A stretch of 64,000 bases of DNA from Variovorax sp. PCZ-1 (GTDB lineage Bacteria > Pseudomonadota > Gammaproteobacteria > Burkholderiales > Burkholderiaceae_C): assembly GCF_018413605.1 (NCBI RefSeq), contig NZ_JAHCDN010000003.1, positions 186,001 to 250,000 on the forward strand. Direction: 5' to 3'. Below, in pieces: positions 26,055-34,846 of the stretch. The notes beneath the pieces are model-generated. The model saw nothing but the letters and a program-made list of their open reading frames with translations. It ran no database searches and had not been told where the DNA came from. Position numbers and translations under genes: made by a program. Position 1 is the stretch's first letter. The number at the start of each line of letters is the position of its first letter.

Positions 26055-26828
26055 ATGACCTCCACACCTGTTTTACAAGCAGACAACATTCACAAGCGAT
26101 TCGGCAGCAACGAAGTCTTGAAGGGCCTGAGCGTACAAGCCCATGCGGGCGATGTGATCTCCATGATTGGCTCCAGCGGCTCGGGCAAGAGCACGTTCTT
26201 GCGCTGTCTCAATTTGCTAGAGCAACCCAACAGCGGCCGTATCGTGTTGGGCGGTGAAGAGCTACAACTTAAAGCTGGCAAAGATGGTGCTTTGCAAGCC
26301 ACCGATCCCGCGCAACTGCAGCGCCTGCGCAGCCAAGTGGCCATGGTGTTTCAGCATTTCAATCTGTGGGCACACATGACCGCGATGGACAACGTGATGG
26401 AGGCACCCGTGCATGTGCTGGGCTTGTCCAAAGCCGAGGCACGCGATCGCGCTGAGGCATATCTCCAGAACGTGGGTGTGTATCATCGAAAAGACGCCTT
26501 CCCTGCGCATCTCTCCGGTGGTGAGCAGCAGCGCGTGGCGATTGCACGCGCCCTGGCCATGGAGCCGAAAGTCATGTTGTTCGATGAACCTACCTCAGCG
26601 CTCGATCCTGAACTCGTGGGCGAGGTCCTGCGTGTGATGCGCGCTGTGGCCGAAGAAGGCCGCACCATGATTGTCGTGACGCATGAGATGAGCTTTGCCC
26701 GCGAAGTGAGCAACCATGTGGTCTTTTTGCACAAAGGCTGTATTGAAGAGCAAGGGGATCCGAAAGAGGTGCTGCTCAAGCCGCAAACTGAACGCTTGCA
26801 AGCCTTCTTGGCCAATAGCTTGAAGTGA
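26055..26828 (+). CDS. ABC transporter ATP-binding protein (HisP-like)
   Basis: 257 residues with Walker A GSSGSGKST, signature LSGGEQQRVAIARALAMEP, Walker B VMLFDEPTSALDPE and the switch His in VVTHEM. Closest in type to HisP/GlnQ ATPases, with the extended insert (RIVLGGEELQLKAGKDGAL) seen in the histidine/arginine group. It powers the importer of the preceding genes and is the last gene before a strong terminator. Confidence 0.94.
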   Translation: MTSTPVLQADNIHKRFGSNEVLKGLSVQAHAGDVISMIGSSGSGKSTFLRCLNLLEQPNSGRIVLGGEELQLKAGKDGALQATDPAQLQRLRSQVAMVFQHFNLWAHMTAMDNVMEAPVHVLGLSKAEARDRAEAYLQNVGVYHRKDAFPAHLSGGEQQRVAIARALAMEPKVMLFDEPTSALDPELVGEVLRVMRAVAEEGRTMIVVTHEMSFAREVSNHVVFLHKGCIEEQGDPKEVLLKPQTERLQAFLANSLK

Positions 26829-26843
26829 GTTTGAACCGGCCAT

Positions 26844-26904
26844 AAAAAAACCGCCCAATGTGGCGGTTTTTTTTATGATGTTTGCCGAATGCTATTCGGC
26901 AAAC
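26844..26904. terminator. Bidirectional terminator pair
   Basis: First hairpin 26844-26874: AAAAAAACCGCC, loop, GGCGGTTTTTTT, with T-tracts on both strands. Second hairpin 26880-26904: GTTTGCCGAAT, three-base loop, ATTCGGCAAAC. They end the importer operon from the left and the cyanophycinase gene from the right. Confidence 0.9.
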
Positions 26905-26913
26905 GGGCATCAC

Positions 26914-29583
26914 TTAGTTTGGCGGCGCGGTGCACACATTGCTTGGGCAAGGTGCAACCGCCAGCACCACATTCGTGTATGACATGCGACCTGATTTGAT
27001 ACGCATCACGGTGGTGCTGGTTCGACTCGCGGTGAAGCTGAAGGCGGAGGATTGCCCGGCCGAGTTCTCCGTGGTGCCAAAGGCTTTGGCCGCACCTGAA
27101 CTGGCCATACTTTGCATCATCTTCAAATAGTTGCTGCTACCGTATTCCTGCACCTGTGTGGCTGTGACGACAGGTGTGCTGGCATTCAGCCCTATCACTG
27201 GCTTGCCTTGGCCCAAAATCACACTGAGCTCTCCAGCCGAATCAATTTCGATGCGATCTCCTGCACTGACGTAATGTGCTTTCACGGCGCTGATGCTGTA
27301 TTGCGCAGTGGGTGCGCCACTGCTTGATGAGCCGCGAACATCAGCGATGAAAACGCCGCCAGCGCCCAGCACGGTCATGGTGGTTTTGCCGCTGGCATCT
27401 GGCTTACCCACGACGAGGCTGGTGTTTTCATCCACGCCGAAGCCGTAGTCCAAACCAGCCTCACGCACAGCTCTCAGCAATCGGCCTTCGCGTGTGCGCT
27501 GTGAGAAGTGTTGATCCAGCACACCATATTTGAAGAAATTCAGCCCGCCTTCAGTGTAGATCAAACCTGCCGTGCCCTCAGACGCCGTGGGCCCTGCGCC
27601 AGCAGCGTAACCGGCCTGCAGCACATCCCATGAATAGCCGCCGCCCAGCATGGGCACTTTCTTACCTTTCCACAAGCCACCTGATTGCACAGCCGCGCCA
27701 GCGCTTGTTCCTGAGACGACCAATTGCCCCGCATCAAAGCGAGTGCGCAAAGCGCTGTATTGTGGGCTCAACACGGTGTAGGCGTTGCCGGCGTCCTTGC
27801 TGATGAAAGTCTCCAAGTGGCGGGCTTGATCACCGCCAGCAAAGAACAGGCCATTCAAACTGCTGAGGGTACTGTTGAGGCTGGCCGCATTGTTGGCACA
27901 GAAACCATTGCGTAGACTGACGATATCCGGATAGACCTCGCCCATGTGGAAGTTGGTGGAGCCAGAATTACTATTGCTGTAGTTGGCCATGTAGATAGCA
28001 GCGTTCTGGCATGCGTTGTTTTCATCCAGCGCTTTGCGCAGGCCACCTTCCATAGGGATGTAGAGCACATTCGCACCGGCGGACTGCAACGCAGTTACGT
28101 TGATATCACGGTCTGCCCAGGGATTCTCCGTGGCTGAGGTCAAGACACCAATCGTTGGCGTGTTACCGCCATTCAAGCGTCGTGCCGATTGCACAAAACT
28201 GATGTAGATATCACGCGAATCTGTGTTGCTCAAGAAGGCCACACTGCGCGCTTCAATTTTGCGCGTTGTCGCTGTGTTGGGATTGACGAAGCTCTCGCGC
28301 AATGCTGCGAGTTCAAGCGTGTTCAAGCCATCGGTCAAACCAAGTACGGGGGGCGTGCCATCGGCAGCTAGCTTAACCGCCTGAAAGCTGGCTCTGAAAT
28401 TGGGTGTGGCGGTCACTCCAGAAGCATCGCGGCGATAGAAGATCGGCGCAGTGCCTAAACTGGTTTGCAAGTTTTGCGCAATCAGCACCACTTTGGCCTT
28501 GTCGGAAGCTGTTGCAAAAGTCGCTGCTTGCACAGCTGCAATATTGGCGTTGGACAGTGTGCATTGCGTACCATTGACGGGCGCGGCAGTGCTGCAGAAA
28601 GTGGAGACGACCAAGTCGAAATCGGCCAGTGTCGAGCCATTCCAGAATGCTGTCCCATCTGCAAACAGTGCTTTGCCGCCATCAAAGTCGGCAAAACTCA
28701 GATTGACTTTTGGTTTGCTGTTGTCTGCCAAGCGTGCATTCAGTGCCGCAGTGAGACTGGTTTTTTGTGTACTGCGAAAGATGCTCGTTTGCAGAGCGGT
28801 GATCTTGTCGATATTGGCTTGGTTGATGGTGTAGGTGAGCGTAGGGCGCACGTAGTTGCCGTCAAAGCTGATGTTGGCGGTGCCCAGTGCGGCAATCGTG
28901 GGGTCCTGCGCGGCGATGGTGGCCCAGTCTGCACCGCAGTTGCGACTCTGCCCTGTGCCGTTGAAGCTGGAGCAATTCTGAACGCCGCCACCGATCACGT
29001 AATTGGTGATGGTTGGCATGCCGGCAATGATCAATTTCGATTCAACGGCCAGTGCAGCATTCAAAGCCGTGGTCTCAGATACAAGGGTGCGCACACCCGT
29101 GCCAAAGACAACATCGACCACCCTGGTTTGTAAATCGCTGTCGCTTAAGTCTTGTGCATCAAGTGTGTTGGCTAGGGCTGCAAGTTTGGATTGGGTTGCA
29201 GCAGAAATGCTGATGCCGTTGGCGGGGTTTTTATCTTCGTCTAAAGCTTGCAATATCTGCATCAGATTGAGCAGCTTGGCATTATCCGCTTGCGTGTTCG
29301 TGCCGACGAGAGCAGCCAAAGTCAGCACATCGGCTGCAGTGGTCTGTCCCAAATTGAGTTTACCAATGCTCAGCGTGATGCGATCACCAGCACGAAAGCT
29401 GAATTGGCCTAGCGAGGTGCTTGTACCTTTGAGCCCTGAGCTGGTCTCAAAGCTTAAGCCTGAAATAGGTTCAAGCAATTGTCCTGTGATCGGCGTACTG
29501 GCGGCGCTACCGCTGCCTCCGCCACAGGCGCACAGCCCCGCTGTAAAAAGCGAGGCTAGCGCCAAACGTAGATGGAAATTCAT
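26914..29583 (-). CDS. Cyanophycinase, secreted lipoprotein with long N-terminal extension
   Basis: 889 residues, roughly twice a usual secreted cyanophycinase. Signal peptide ends in lipobox LCAC followed by GGGSGSA, so it is exported and lipid anchored. The C-terminal half (from about residue 430) is a peptidase S51 domain: nucleophile motif SGTSAGAA with the serine near residue 627, FFAGGDQARHLETF upstream, and YGFGVDENTSLVV downstream. Cyanophycinase cuts multi-L-arginyl-poly-L-aspartate to beta-Asp-Arg. Residues 25-430 are Ala/Thr/Asn-rich and unrecognised; they may be a wall- or granule-binding region. It lies downstream of arginase on the same strand, 161 bases away. Confidence 0.88.
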   Translation of the reverse strand: MNFHLRLALASLFTAGLCACGGGSGSAASTPITGQLLEPISGLSFETSSGLKGTSTSLGQFSFRAGDRITLSIGKLNLGQTTAADVLTLAALVGTNTQADNAKLLNLMQILQALDEDKNPANGISISAATQSKLAALANTLDAQDLSDSDLQTRVVDVVFGTGVRTLVSETTALNAALAVESKLIIAGMPTITNYVIGGGVQNCSSFNGTGQSRNCGADWATIAAQDPTIAALGTANISFDGNYVRPTLTYTINQANIDKITALQTSIFRSTQKTSLTAALNARLADNSKPKVNLSFADFDGGKALFADGTAFWNGSTLADFDLVVSTFCSTAAPVNGTQCTLSNANIAAVQAATFATASDKAKVVLIAQNLQTSLGTAPIFYRRDASGVTATPNFRASFQAVKLAADGTPPVLGLTDGLNTLELAALRESFVNPNTATTRKIEARSVAFLSNTDSRDIYISFVQSARRLNGGNTPTIGVLTSATENPWADRDINVTALQSAGANVLYIPMEGGLRKALDENNACQNAAIYMANYSNSNSGSTNFHMGEVYPDIVSLRNGFCANNAASLNSTLSSLNGLFFAGGDQARHLETFISKDAGNAYTVLSPQYSALRTRFDAGQLVVSGTSAGAAVQSGGLWKGKKVPMLGGGYSWDVLQAGYAAGAGPTASEGTAGLIYTEGGLNFFKYGVLDQHFSQRTREGRLLRAVREAGLDYGFGVDENTSLVVGKPDASGKTTMTVLGAGGVFIADVRGSSSSGAPTAQYSISAVKAHYVSAGDRIEIDSAGELSVILGQGKPVIGLNASTPVVTATQVQEYGSSNYLKMMQSMASSGAAKAFGTTENSAGQSSAFSFTASRTSTTVMRIKSGRMSYTNVVLAVAPCPSNVCTAPPN

Positions 29584-29643
29584 GGGGAATCCTTGAGTGG
29601 GAAATCGCCCCCCACCGCCGCGACATGGGCATGAGTCAAGCGA

Positions 29644-29674
29644 ATGAAAAATAGCTATGAACGCTATTTTTCAT
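29644..29674. repeat. Inverted repeat ATGAAAAATAGC / GCTATTTTTCAT
   Basis: Perfect 12-base arms with a seven-base loop, upstream of the cyanophycinase gene. A related pair occurs at 31807-31848 upstream of ornithine cyclodeaminase. It could be a regulatory site or a small structural repeat. Confidence 0.6.
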
Positions 29675-29684
29675 ATACGAATGA

Positions 29685-29707
29685 TATGAAAAAAATGCAC
29701 CATATTG
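29685..29707 (+). promoter_or_regulatory. Candidate operator shared with the transporter promoter
   Basis: TATGAAAAAAATGCACCATA begins a 23-base segment that matches 16 of 23 bases at 22509-22531. A second inverted repeat, TTTTTCATA-N9-TATGAAAAA (29667-29693), overlaps it. RpiR binding is a guess. Confidence 0.4.
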
Positions 29708-29744
29708 CTCTGGTGAAAACCCGAGCAGCAGCAGGCATTTCTGC

Positions 29745-30683
29745 TCAAGTGCGCATCAACGTGCTCTTGCCAAACAAGCTTTCAACCAAATCTACCGCGA
29801 GTTCTGCTGTGCGATTGCGAATATCGAAGGCCGGGTTGAGCTCCACAATATCCAGCGAAGCCAAGCGGCCGGTGTCGGCGATCATCTCCATGCACAACTG
29901 TGCCTCGCGGTAAGTTGGGCCGCCACGCACCGTGGTCCCTACGCCAGGGGCGATGTCGGGATCGAGAAAATCTACATCCAAGCTGACATGCAAATGCGTG
30001 TTGTTGTCCATCACAGCCAACGCCAACTCCATCGCATGGCGCATGCCCATCTCGTCGATGTAGCGCATGTCAAAGACTTCAATACCCATGTCATGCACGA
30101 GTTTTTTCTCGCCGGCATCCACGCTTCGGATACCGATTTGGCGAATCTCTCGCGGATGCAGCGCCGGCTGTGCGGCAGAGAAGCCACCGATGTTTACCAA
30201 CTCTGCCGGCCCTTGACCGCACAAACAAGCGACAGGCATGCCATGGATATTGCCACTGGGCGTGAGTGTGGCGGTGTTGAAATCAGCGTGGGCATCCAGC
30301 CAAAGCACGCGCAGCTTTTTACCCTTCGATTTGCAATGCTTGGCCACGGCGCTGATGGAGCCGATACCTAGGCAATGATCGCCGCCAAGCATGATGGGGA
30401 GTTGGCCAGTATTGAGCTCTGTAAACATGGCCTGATGCAGCAAAGCATTCCACTGCGCGACTTCGTGTAAATGACGAAAACCGTCTACTGCAGGTAACCA
30501 AGGATTGGCTGGGCCTTGCAGGTTGCCGCAGTCTTTGACCTGCATGCCCAAGCCTTGCAGCGCCTCGCGAATGCCTGCCACGCGTAAGGCCTCCGGGCCC
30601 ATGCTTGCGCCGCGCGCACCGGCACCAATGTCTGTGGGCGCGCCAATCAGGCTGATGGAGGGAAGTGAAATCGTCTTGCTCAT
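29745..30683 (-). CDS. rocF: Arginase
   Basis: 312 residues. Manganese motifs of the ureohydrolase family: GGDHCLGIGS (His), DAHADFNT, and SLDVDFLDP. It opens with ISLIGAPTDIGAGARGASMGPEALR, the usual arginase start. It hydrolyses arginine to ornithine and urea. Its ATG overlaps the stop of ornithine cyclodeaminase, so ornithine formed here is handed to the next enzyme. Agmatinase and formimidoglutamase belong to the same superfamily, but the N-terminus and context favour arginase. Confidence 0.9.
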   Translation of the reverse strand: MSKTISLPSISLIGAPTDIGAGARGASMGPEALRVAGIREALQGLGMQVKDCGNLQGPANPWLPAVDGFRHLHEVAQWNALLHQAMFTELNTGQLPIMLGGDHCLGIGSISAVAKHCKSKGKKLRVLWLDAHADFNTATLTPSGNIHGMPVACLCGQGPAELVNIGGFSAAQPALHPREIRQIGIRSVDAGEKKLVHDMGIEVFDMRYIDEMGMRHAMELALAVMDNNTHLHVSLDVDFLDPDIAPGVGTTVRGGPTYREAQLCMEMIADTGRLASLDIVELNPAFDIRNRTAELAVDLVESLFGKSTLMRT

Positions 30684-31777
30684 GCCAACACTGTAGCTGC
30701 AGATTTTCGTGTTGGGTGGTTTGTGCTTTGATGGGGCTGGATCAACTGGTAGAGATTTTTGGGATCAGTCAAGCGTGGAATCAAATCAAGCGCTTGCGTC
30801 AGGCCTTGTGCTGTGGCAGCGCTTTGCAAAAAGCGCAAGGCAGAAAAATCTTCCAATGCAAAGCCCACGGAATCAAACATCGTGACCTGCGTATCCGAAG
30901 TACGACCGGGCAACTTGCCAGCCAGCACTTGCCACAACTCGGTCACCGCAAAATCCGCTGGCATGTGCTGCAAGTCGCCTTCAATGCGGGTTTGCGGCTC
31001 GAACTCGACGAACACACGTGCCTTACGCAGCACCTCAGGTGGAATCTCCGTCTTGCCAGGGCAATCACCGCCCACGCCATTGATGTGCATGCCGGGCTCA
31101 ATCATGTCTGCCGTAAGAACAGCGGCATTGGTTTTGTCTGCCGTGACGGTGGTGATGATGTCCACACCACGCACTGCTTCGCGTGTGCTCGCGTAAGCGC
31201 TCACGCGAAGATCGCGTGCATCGGGATTGGCCTGCAGATTGCGCATGAGCTTGGCGGTGGCTTCTACATCCGTGTCGTAGAGGTGAATTTCTTCGATGCC
31301 GAGCAAATGATGAAAAGCCAGTGCTTGGAATTCGCTTTGCGCGCCATTACCAATCAAGGCCATGCTGCGGCTGTTTTGGCGCGCAAGTGCTCGCGCTGCC
31401 ACGACGCTTGTGGCGGCGGTGCGAATGGCGGTGGTGAGTGTGAGCTCACTGATCAAAAGTGGCATGCCTGTGGCCACATCGGCCAGCACGCCAAATGCCA
31501 TCACGGTGGGCAAGCCGTGCAGCATGTTGTTCTTGGGGTGGCCGTTGACGTATTTGAAGCTGAAAGTGCGGTCATCTGCAATCGGCATGAGCTCAATCAC
31601 GCCGTCTTGGGAATGAGCCGCTACGCGAGCGCTTTTGTCGAAGGCTCGCCAATGTAGAAAATCTTGGTGGATATTTGCAGCGATACCTTGCATCACCTGC
31701 GGCAAGCCGATTTGGCGTACGAGCTTGGCAGCGCCCTCGGCACTCAAGAATTGGGTTTGCAATGCTTTTTTCATCAT
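30680..31777 (-). CDS. Ornithine cyclodeaminase
   Basis: About 365 residues from the ATG at 31777 (a second ATG is the next codon). The frame continues upstream, but that part overlaps the divergent Lrp gene and is not family-like. Rossmann region MALIGNGAQSEFQALAF, substrate region ELTLTTAIRTAATS, and the family's GVGGDCPGKTEIPPEVL with the catalytic Asp. The enzyme converts ornithine to proline and ammonia with NAD+ as cofactor. It is coupled to arginase by ATGA overlap, forming the arginine-to-proline route. Confidence 0.9.
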   Translation of the reverse strand: MMKKALQTQFLSAEGAAKLVRQIGLPQVMQGIAANIHQDFLHWRAFDKSARVAAHSQDGVIELMPIADDRTFSFKYVNGHPKNNMLHGLPTVMAFGVLADVATGMPLLISELTLTTAIRTAATSVVAARALARQNSRSMALIGNGAQSEFQALAFHHLLGIEEIHLYDTDVEATAKLMRNLQANPDARDLRVSAYASTREAVRGVDIITTVTADKTNAAVLTADMIEPGMHINGVGGDCPGKTEIPPEVLRKARVFVEFEPQTRIEGDLQHMPADFAVTELWQVLAGKLPGRTSDTQVTMFDSVGFALEDFSALRFLQSAATAQGLTQALDLIPRLTDPKNLYQLIQPHQSTNHPTRKSAATVLA

Positions 31778-31806
31778 GAGACGAAGTTTGCTCTGTCGCT
31801 GAATCA

Positions 31807-31848
31807 ATGAAAATAGCAATAAATGCATCAAAAATGCTATTTTTCTAT
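31807..31848. repeat. Inverted repeat ATGAAAATAGCA / TGCTATTTTTC
   Basis: Arms on both sides of AATAAATGCATCAAAAA in the divergent region between the ornithine cyclodeaminase and Lrp genes. It resembles the inverted repeat before the cyanophycinase gene, so it may be an Lrp-type site or a repeat element. Confidence 0.5.
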
Positions 31849-31881
31849 CAATTTGGCAATCAGTAGTGTCAAAATGACAAA

Positions 31882-32307
31882 ATGGATGAGACTGACAACA
31901 AACTCCTGTCTTTGCTGCGCCAAGATGCACGCCTCTCTATCGCTGACTTGGCACACAAGCTCGCCGTCTCGCGCGGCACAGTGACGAATCGCATCACCAA
32001 GCTAGAGGATGCGGGCGTGATCGTGGGCTACACCGTGCGTGTGCGCCCAGATGTGCAGCGCACAGACATCAAGGCTTGGATGAGTATTGCTGTTGAAGGC
32101 AATCAAACGCGTTTGGTCATTGCCAGTCTGCTCGGTGAGCCCAATGTGGCGACCTTGCACGATACGAATGGCCGATGGGATTTGCTGGCTGAATTGCGCG
32201 CGGAAGATTTGCAAAGCTTGAGCAAAACGCTCGAGCGGATTCGCCTCATCAAAGGCATCAGCAATACCGAAACGAGTATTCACTTGGAAACCTATCGCCT
32301 GTCTTGA
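31882..32307 (+). CDS. Lrp/AsnC-family transcriptional regulator
   Basis: 141 residues. N-terminal HTH (LLRQDARLSIADLAHKLAVS, recognition part RGTVTNRITKLEDAGVI) and a C-terminal RAM ligand-binding domain (NVATLHDTNGRWDLLAELRAEDL). Divergent from ornithine cyclodeaminase and arginase, a standard arrangement for local Lrp-type activators that sense arginine or ornithine. Likely controls those two genes. Confidence 0.92.
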   Translation: MDETDNKLLSLLRQDARLSIADLAHKLAVSRGTVTNRITKLEDAGVIVGYTVRVRPDVQRTDIKAWMSIAVEGNQTRLVIASLLGEPNVATLHDTNGRWDLLAELRAEDLQSLSKTLERIRLIKGISNTETSIHLETYRLS

Positions 32308-32320
32308 TTTGAAGTGTTTT

Positions 32321-32381
32321 TGGCAGTTTGCCGGCGTACAGACTGCGCGAAATGCTATCAAATTAATAGTATTCTTGAGGT
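32321..32381 (+). repeat. Interspersed palindromic repeat after the Lrp gene
   Basis: GTTTGCCGGCGTACAGACTG then AATGCTATCAAATTAATAGT, 14 bases after the Lrp stop. Confidence 0.85.
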
Positions 32382-32564
32382 ATCCATTGGCATGTCCACC
32401 GTGGCATCAGCCGCACACAGCGCAGGGTACAAAGCCTTTCAAAAAGCCGGGAAAACCCCGAGAAACTATTAATAATAATTAAAGAATAATTAAAACAACT
32501 GGCCGCAAGGGGCGGGCAGGGTAATTTTTTGGCTGTTGTGACGGCCAATTTCGAGGAGACAAAG

Positions 32565-33815
32565 ATGTTGAAACTCTCAAAACTGGCCACAGCCGTGGCT
32601 TTGGCGGCAGGTAGCTTTGCTGTGCAAGCTGCTGATGTGGAGGTCTTGCACTACTGGACATCGGGCGGCGAGGCCAAGTCGGTGGCTGAGCTGAAGAAAA
32701 TGCTGGAAGCCAAAGGCCACAAGTGGAAAGACTTCGCTGTAGCCGGTGGTGGTGGCGACAATGCACAAACCGCATTGAAGAGCCGCGCAGTTGCTGGTAA
32801 CCCACCCGCAGCAGCTCAGGTCAAAGGCCCTGCCATTCAAGAATGGGCGAACGAGGGCATGTTGGCCAGTATTGACACCGTTGCCAAAGGCGAGAAGTGG
32901 GACGATTTGCTGCCCAAGGCTGTGGCCGATGTCATGAAGAGCAAAGGCAATTATGTCGCTGCTCCTGTGAACGTGCACCGCGTCAACTGGATGTGGGCGA
33001 ATCCTGATGTGCTGAAAAAAGCTGGCGTGGCTGGTATGCCCAAGACTTGGGATGAGTTCTTCGTTGCGGCTGACAAGATCAAGAAATCTGGCGCTGTGGC
33101 GCTCGCACATGGTGGCCAAAATTGGCAAGATTTCACGGTGTTTGAGTCTGTGGCACTCGGCGTAGGCGGTGCGAAGTATTACAACGACGCACTCGTGAAG
33201 CTCGACCCGAAAGCGCTGCAAAGCCCCACCACCACCAAGGTGCTGGAGACCTTCAAAAAGCTCAAGGGCTACACCGACAACGCCTCCAACGGCCGCGATT
33301 GGAACTTGACCACTGCCATGGTCATTCAAGGCAAGGCCGGCTTCCAGTTCATGGGCGATTGGGCCAAAGGTGAGTTCACCGCCGCTGGCAAAAAGCCCGG
33401 TGAAGGCTTCCTCTGCGCAGCCGCTCCTGGCACGGCGAATGCCTACACGTTCAACGTGGACAGCTTCATCATGTTCAAGCTGAAAGACGCAGGCGCTCAA
33501 AAAGCGCAGGCTGATTTGGCCAGCGCCATTCTGTCGAAAGAGTTCCAAGAAGTGTTCAACCAGAACAAGGGCTCGATCCCCGTTCGTTTGGGTCACGACA
33601 TGAGCAAATTTGACTCTTGCGCTCAGCAATCTGCCAAAGACTTCGTGGCCACGTCCAAGAGCGGCGGCCTCGTGCCATCCGTCGCTCACGGCATGGCCAT
33701 CAAGCCAGCCGCAGAAGGCGCGATCAAAGACATGATCAGCGCTTACTGGAACGACGACAAGATGAGTGTGGCTGATGCGCAGAAGAAGCTGGTGACGGCT
33801 GCTGCGACGAAGTAA
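32565..33815 (+). CDS. Sugar ABC transporter substrate-binding protein
   Basis: 416 residues from the ATG at 32565, with GAGGAGA at 32553-32559. Signal peptide ends AVQAA. Mature protein starts VEVLHYWTSGGEAKSVAEL and contains WMWANPDVLKKAGVAGMPKTWDEF, typical of the carbohydrate-binding SBP_bac_1 group and closest in feel to glucose/mannose-binding GtsA-type proteins. It delivers a sugar to the two permeases downstream. The ligand is not certain. Confidence 0.9.
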   Translation: MLKLSKLATAVALAAGSFAVQAADVEVLHYWTSGGEAKSVAELKKMLEAKGHKWKDFAVAGGGGDNAQTALKSRAVAGNPPAAAQVKGPAIQEWANEGMLASIDTVAKGEKWDDLLPKAVADVMKSKGNYVAAPVNVHRVNWMWANPDVLKKAGVAGMPKTWDEFFVAADKIKKSGAVALAHGGQNWQDFTVFESVALGVGGAKYYNDALVKLDPKALQSPTTTKVLETFKKLKGYTDNASNGRDWNLTTAMVIQGKAGFQFMGDWAKGEFTAAGKKPGEGFLCAAAPGTANAYTFNVDSFIMFKLKDAGAQKAQADLASAILSKEFQEVFNQNKGSIPVRLGHDMSKFDSCAQQSAKDFVATSKSGGLVPSVAHGMAIKPAAEGAIKDMISAYWNDDKMSVADAQKKLVTAAATK

Positions 33816-33848
33816 ACAGCCATTCTTTGACACTTTGACAATCCTCTG

Positions 33849-33940
33849 AACGCGAGGCGCAAAACAAACGCAAAAGACGCAGAAGTAAAACCACAGGTTT
33901 CTTTTTGCGTCTTTTGCGTGCTTTTGCGGCTTCTGCGTTC
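33849..33940. repeat. Long hairpin repeat, copy 2
   Basis: Arms with ACGCAAAAGACGCAGAAG on the left and GCGTCTTTTGCGTGC plus TTCTGCGTTC on the right, about 92 bases. It lies between the sugar-binding gene and the first permease, ending about 25 bases before the permease start. Confidence 0.8.
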
Positions 33941-33964
33941 TCTTGGTGGTGTCCGAAAACAATC

Positions 33965-34846
33965 ATGCAACGCACTTCAGACAACTGGCTCCCCAAGCTC
34001 GTGATTGCGCCTGGCTTCATTTTTGGCTTGGCATTCATCTACGGCTTCATGATTTGGAATGGCATCCTTAGCGTGACGGCTTCGCGCATGTTGCCGCGCT
34101 ACGACGAATTCGTTGGTTTGGAGCAATACGTCAAACTCTTTGAGATGGACCGCTGGCATGTGGCGCTCAAAAATATGTTTGTGTTTGGCGTTTTGTATGT
34201 AGGTGGCGCTTGTGTCATTGGCATTCTTCTGGCCATATTTCTGGATCAAAAAATTCGCGCAGAAGGCGCGCTACGCACGATTTATTTGTATCCGATGGCG
34301 CTGAGCTTCATCGTCACGGGTACGGCTTGGAAGTGGATGCTCAATCCATCATTGGGGATTCCCAAGCTTCTGCAAGATTGGGGCATCACAGAGCAGCCGA
34401 TTGAATGGCTGGTCAACCCAGAAACGGCGATCTACTGTGTGGTGCTGGCGGGAATTTGGCAAAGCGCTGGCTTTGCGATGGCCTTGTTTCTTGCAGGCTT
34501 GCGAGGCATTGACGACAGCATCATCAAAGCCGCACAAGTGGATGGCGCTTCACTGCCTCGAATCTATTGGCGAATTATTTTGCCCGCCATGCGCCCCGTG
34601 TTTTTCTCCACCGTGTTGGTGCTCTCGCATCTGGCCATCAAGAGCTTTGACTTGGTGATGGCGCTGACCAATGGCGGGCCCGGTTATTCCACCGATGTGC
34701 CAGCCACCTTTATGTACGCCATGAGTTTCAATCGCGGACAAGTGGGCTTGGGTGCTGCGAGCGCGACAGTCATGCTCATGACGGTGGCCGCCATTGTGGT
34801 GCCGTATCTCTATAGCGAACTCAGGAGCAAGCCGCATGACCGCTAA
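33965..34846 (+). CDS. Sugar ABC transporter permease 1
   Basis: 293 residues from the ATG at 33965, about six membrane segments. It contains LYPMALSFIVTGTAWKWMLNPS and the permease coupling loop IIKAAQVDGASLPRIYWRIILP, as in MalF/GtsB-type subunits. The ORF extends upstream into the hairpin repeat, but that part is unlikely to be translated. The second permease overlaps its end by 11 bases. Confidence 0.92.
   Translation: MQRTSDNWLPKLVIAPGFIFGLAFIYGFMIWNGILSVTASRMLPRYDEFVGLEQYVKLFEMDRWHVALKNMFVFGVLYVGGACVIGILLAIFLDQKIRAEGALRTIYLYPMALSFIVTGTAWKWMLNPSLGIPKLLQDWGITEQPIEWLVNPETAIYCVVLAGIWQSAGFAMALFLAGLRGIDDSIIKAAQVDGASLPRIYWRIILPAMRPVFFSTVLVLSHLAIKSFDLVMALTNGGPGYSTDVPATFMYAMSFNRGQVGLGAASATVMLMTVAAIVVPYLYSELRSKPHDR

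Noticed and set aside
32577-33962. 461-codon antisense frame across the sugar-binding gene
   Set aside because: Lies opposite a clear gene, has composition typical of reverse-frame translation and no recognisable domain.
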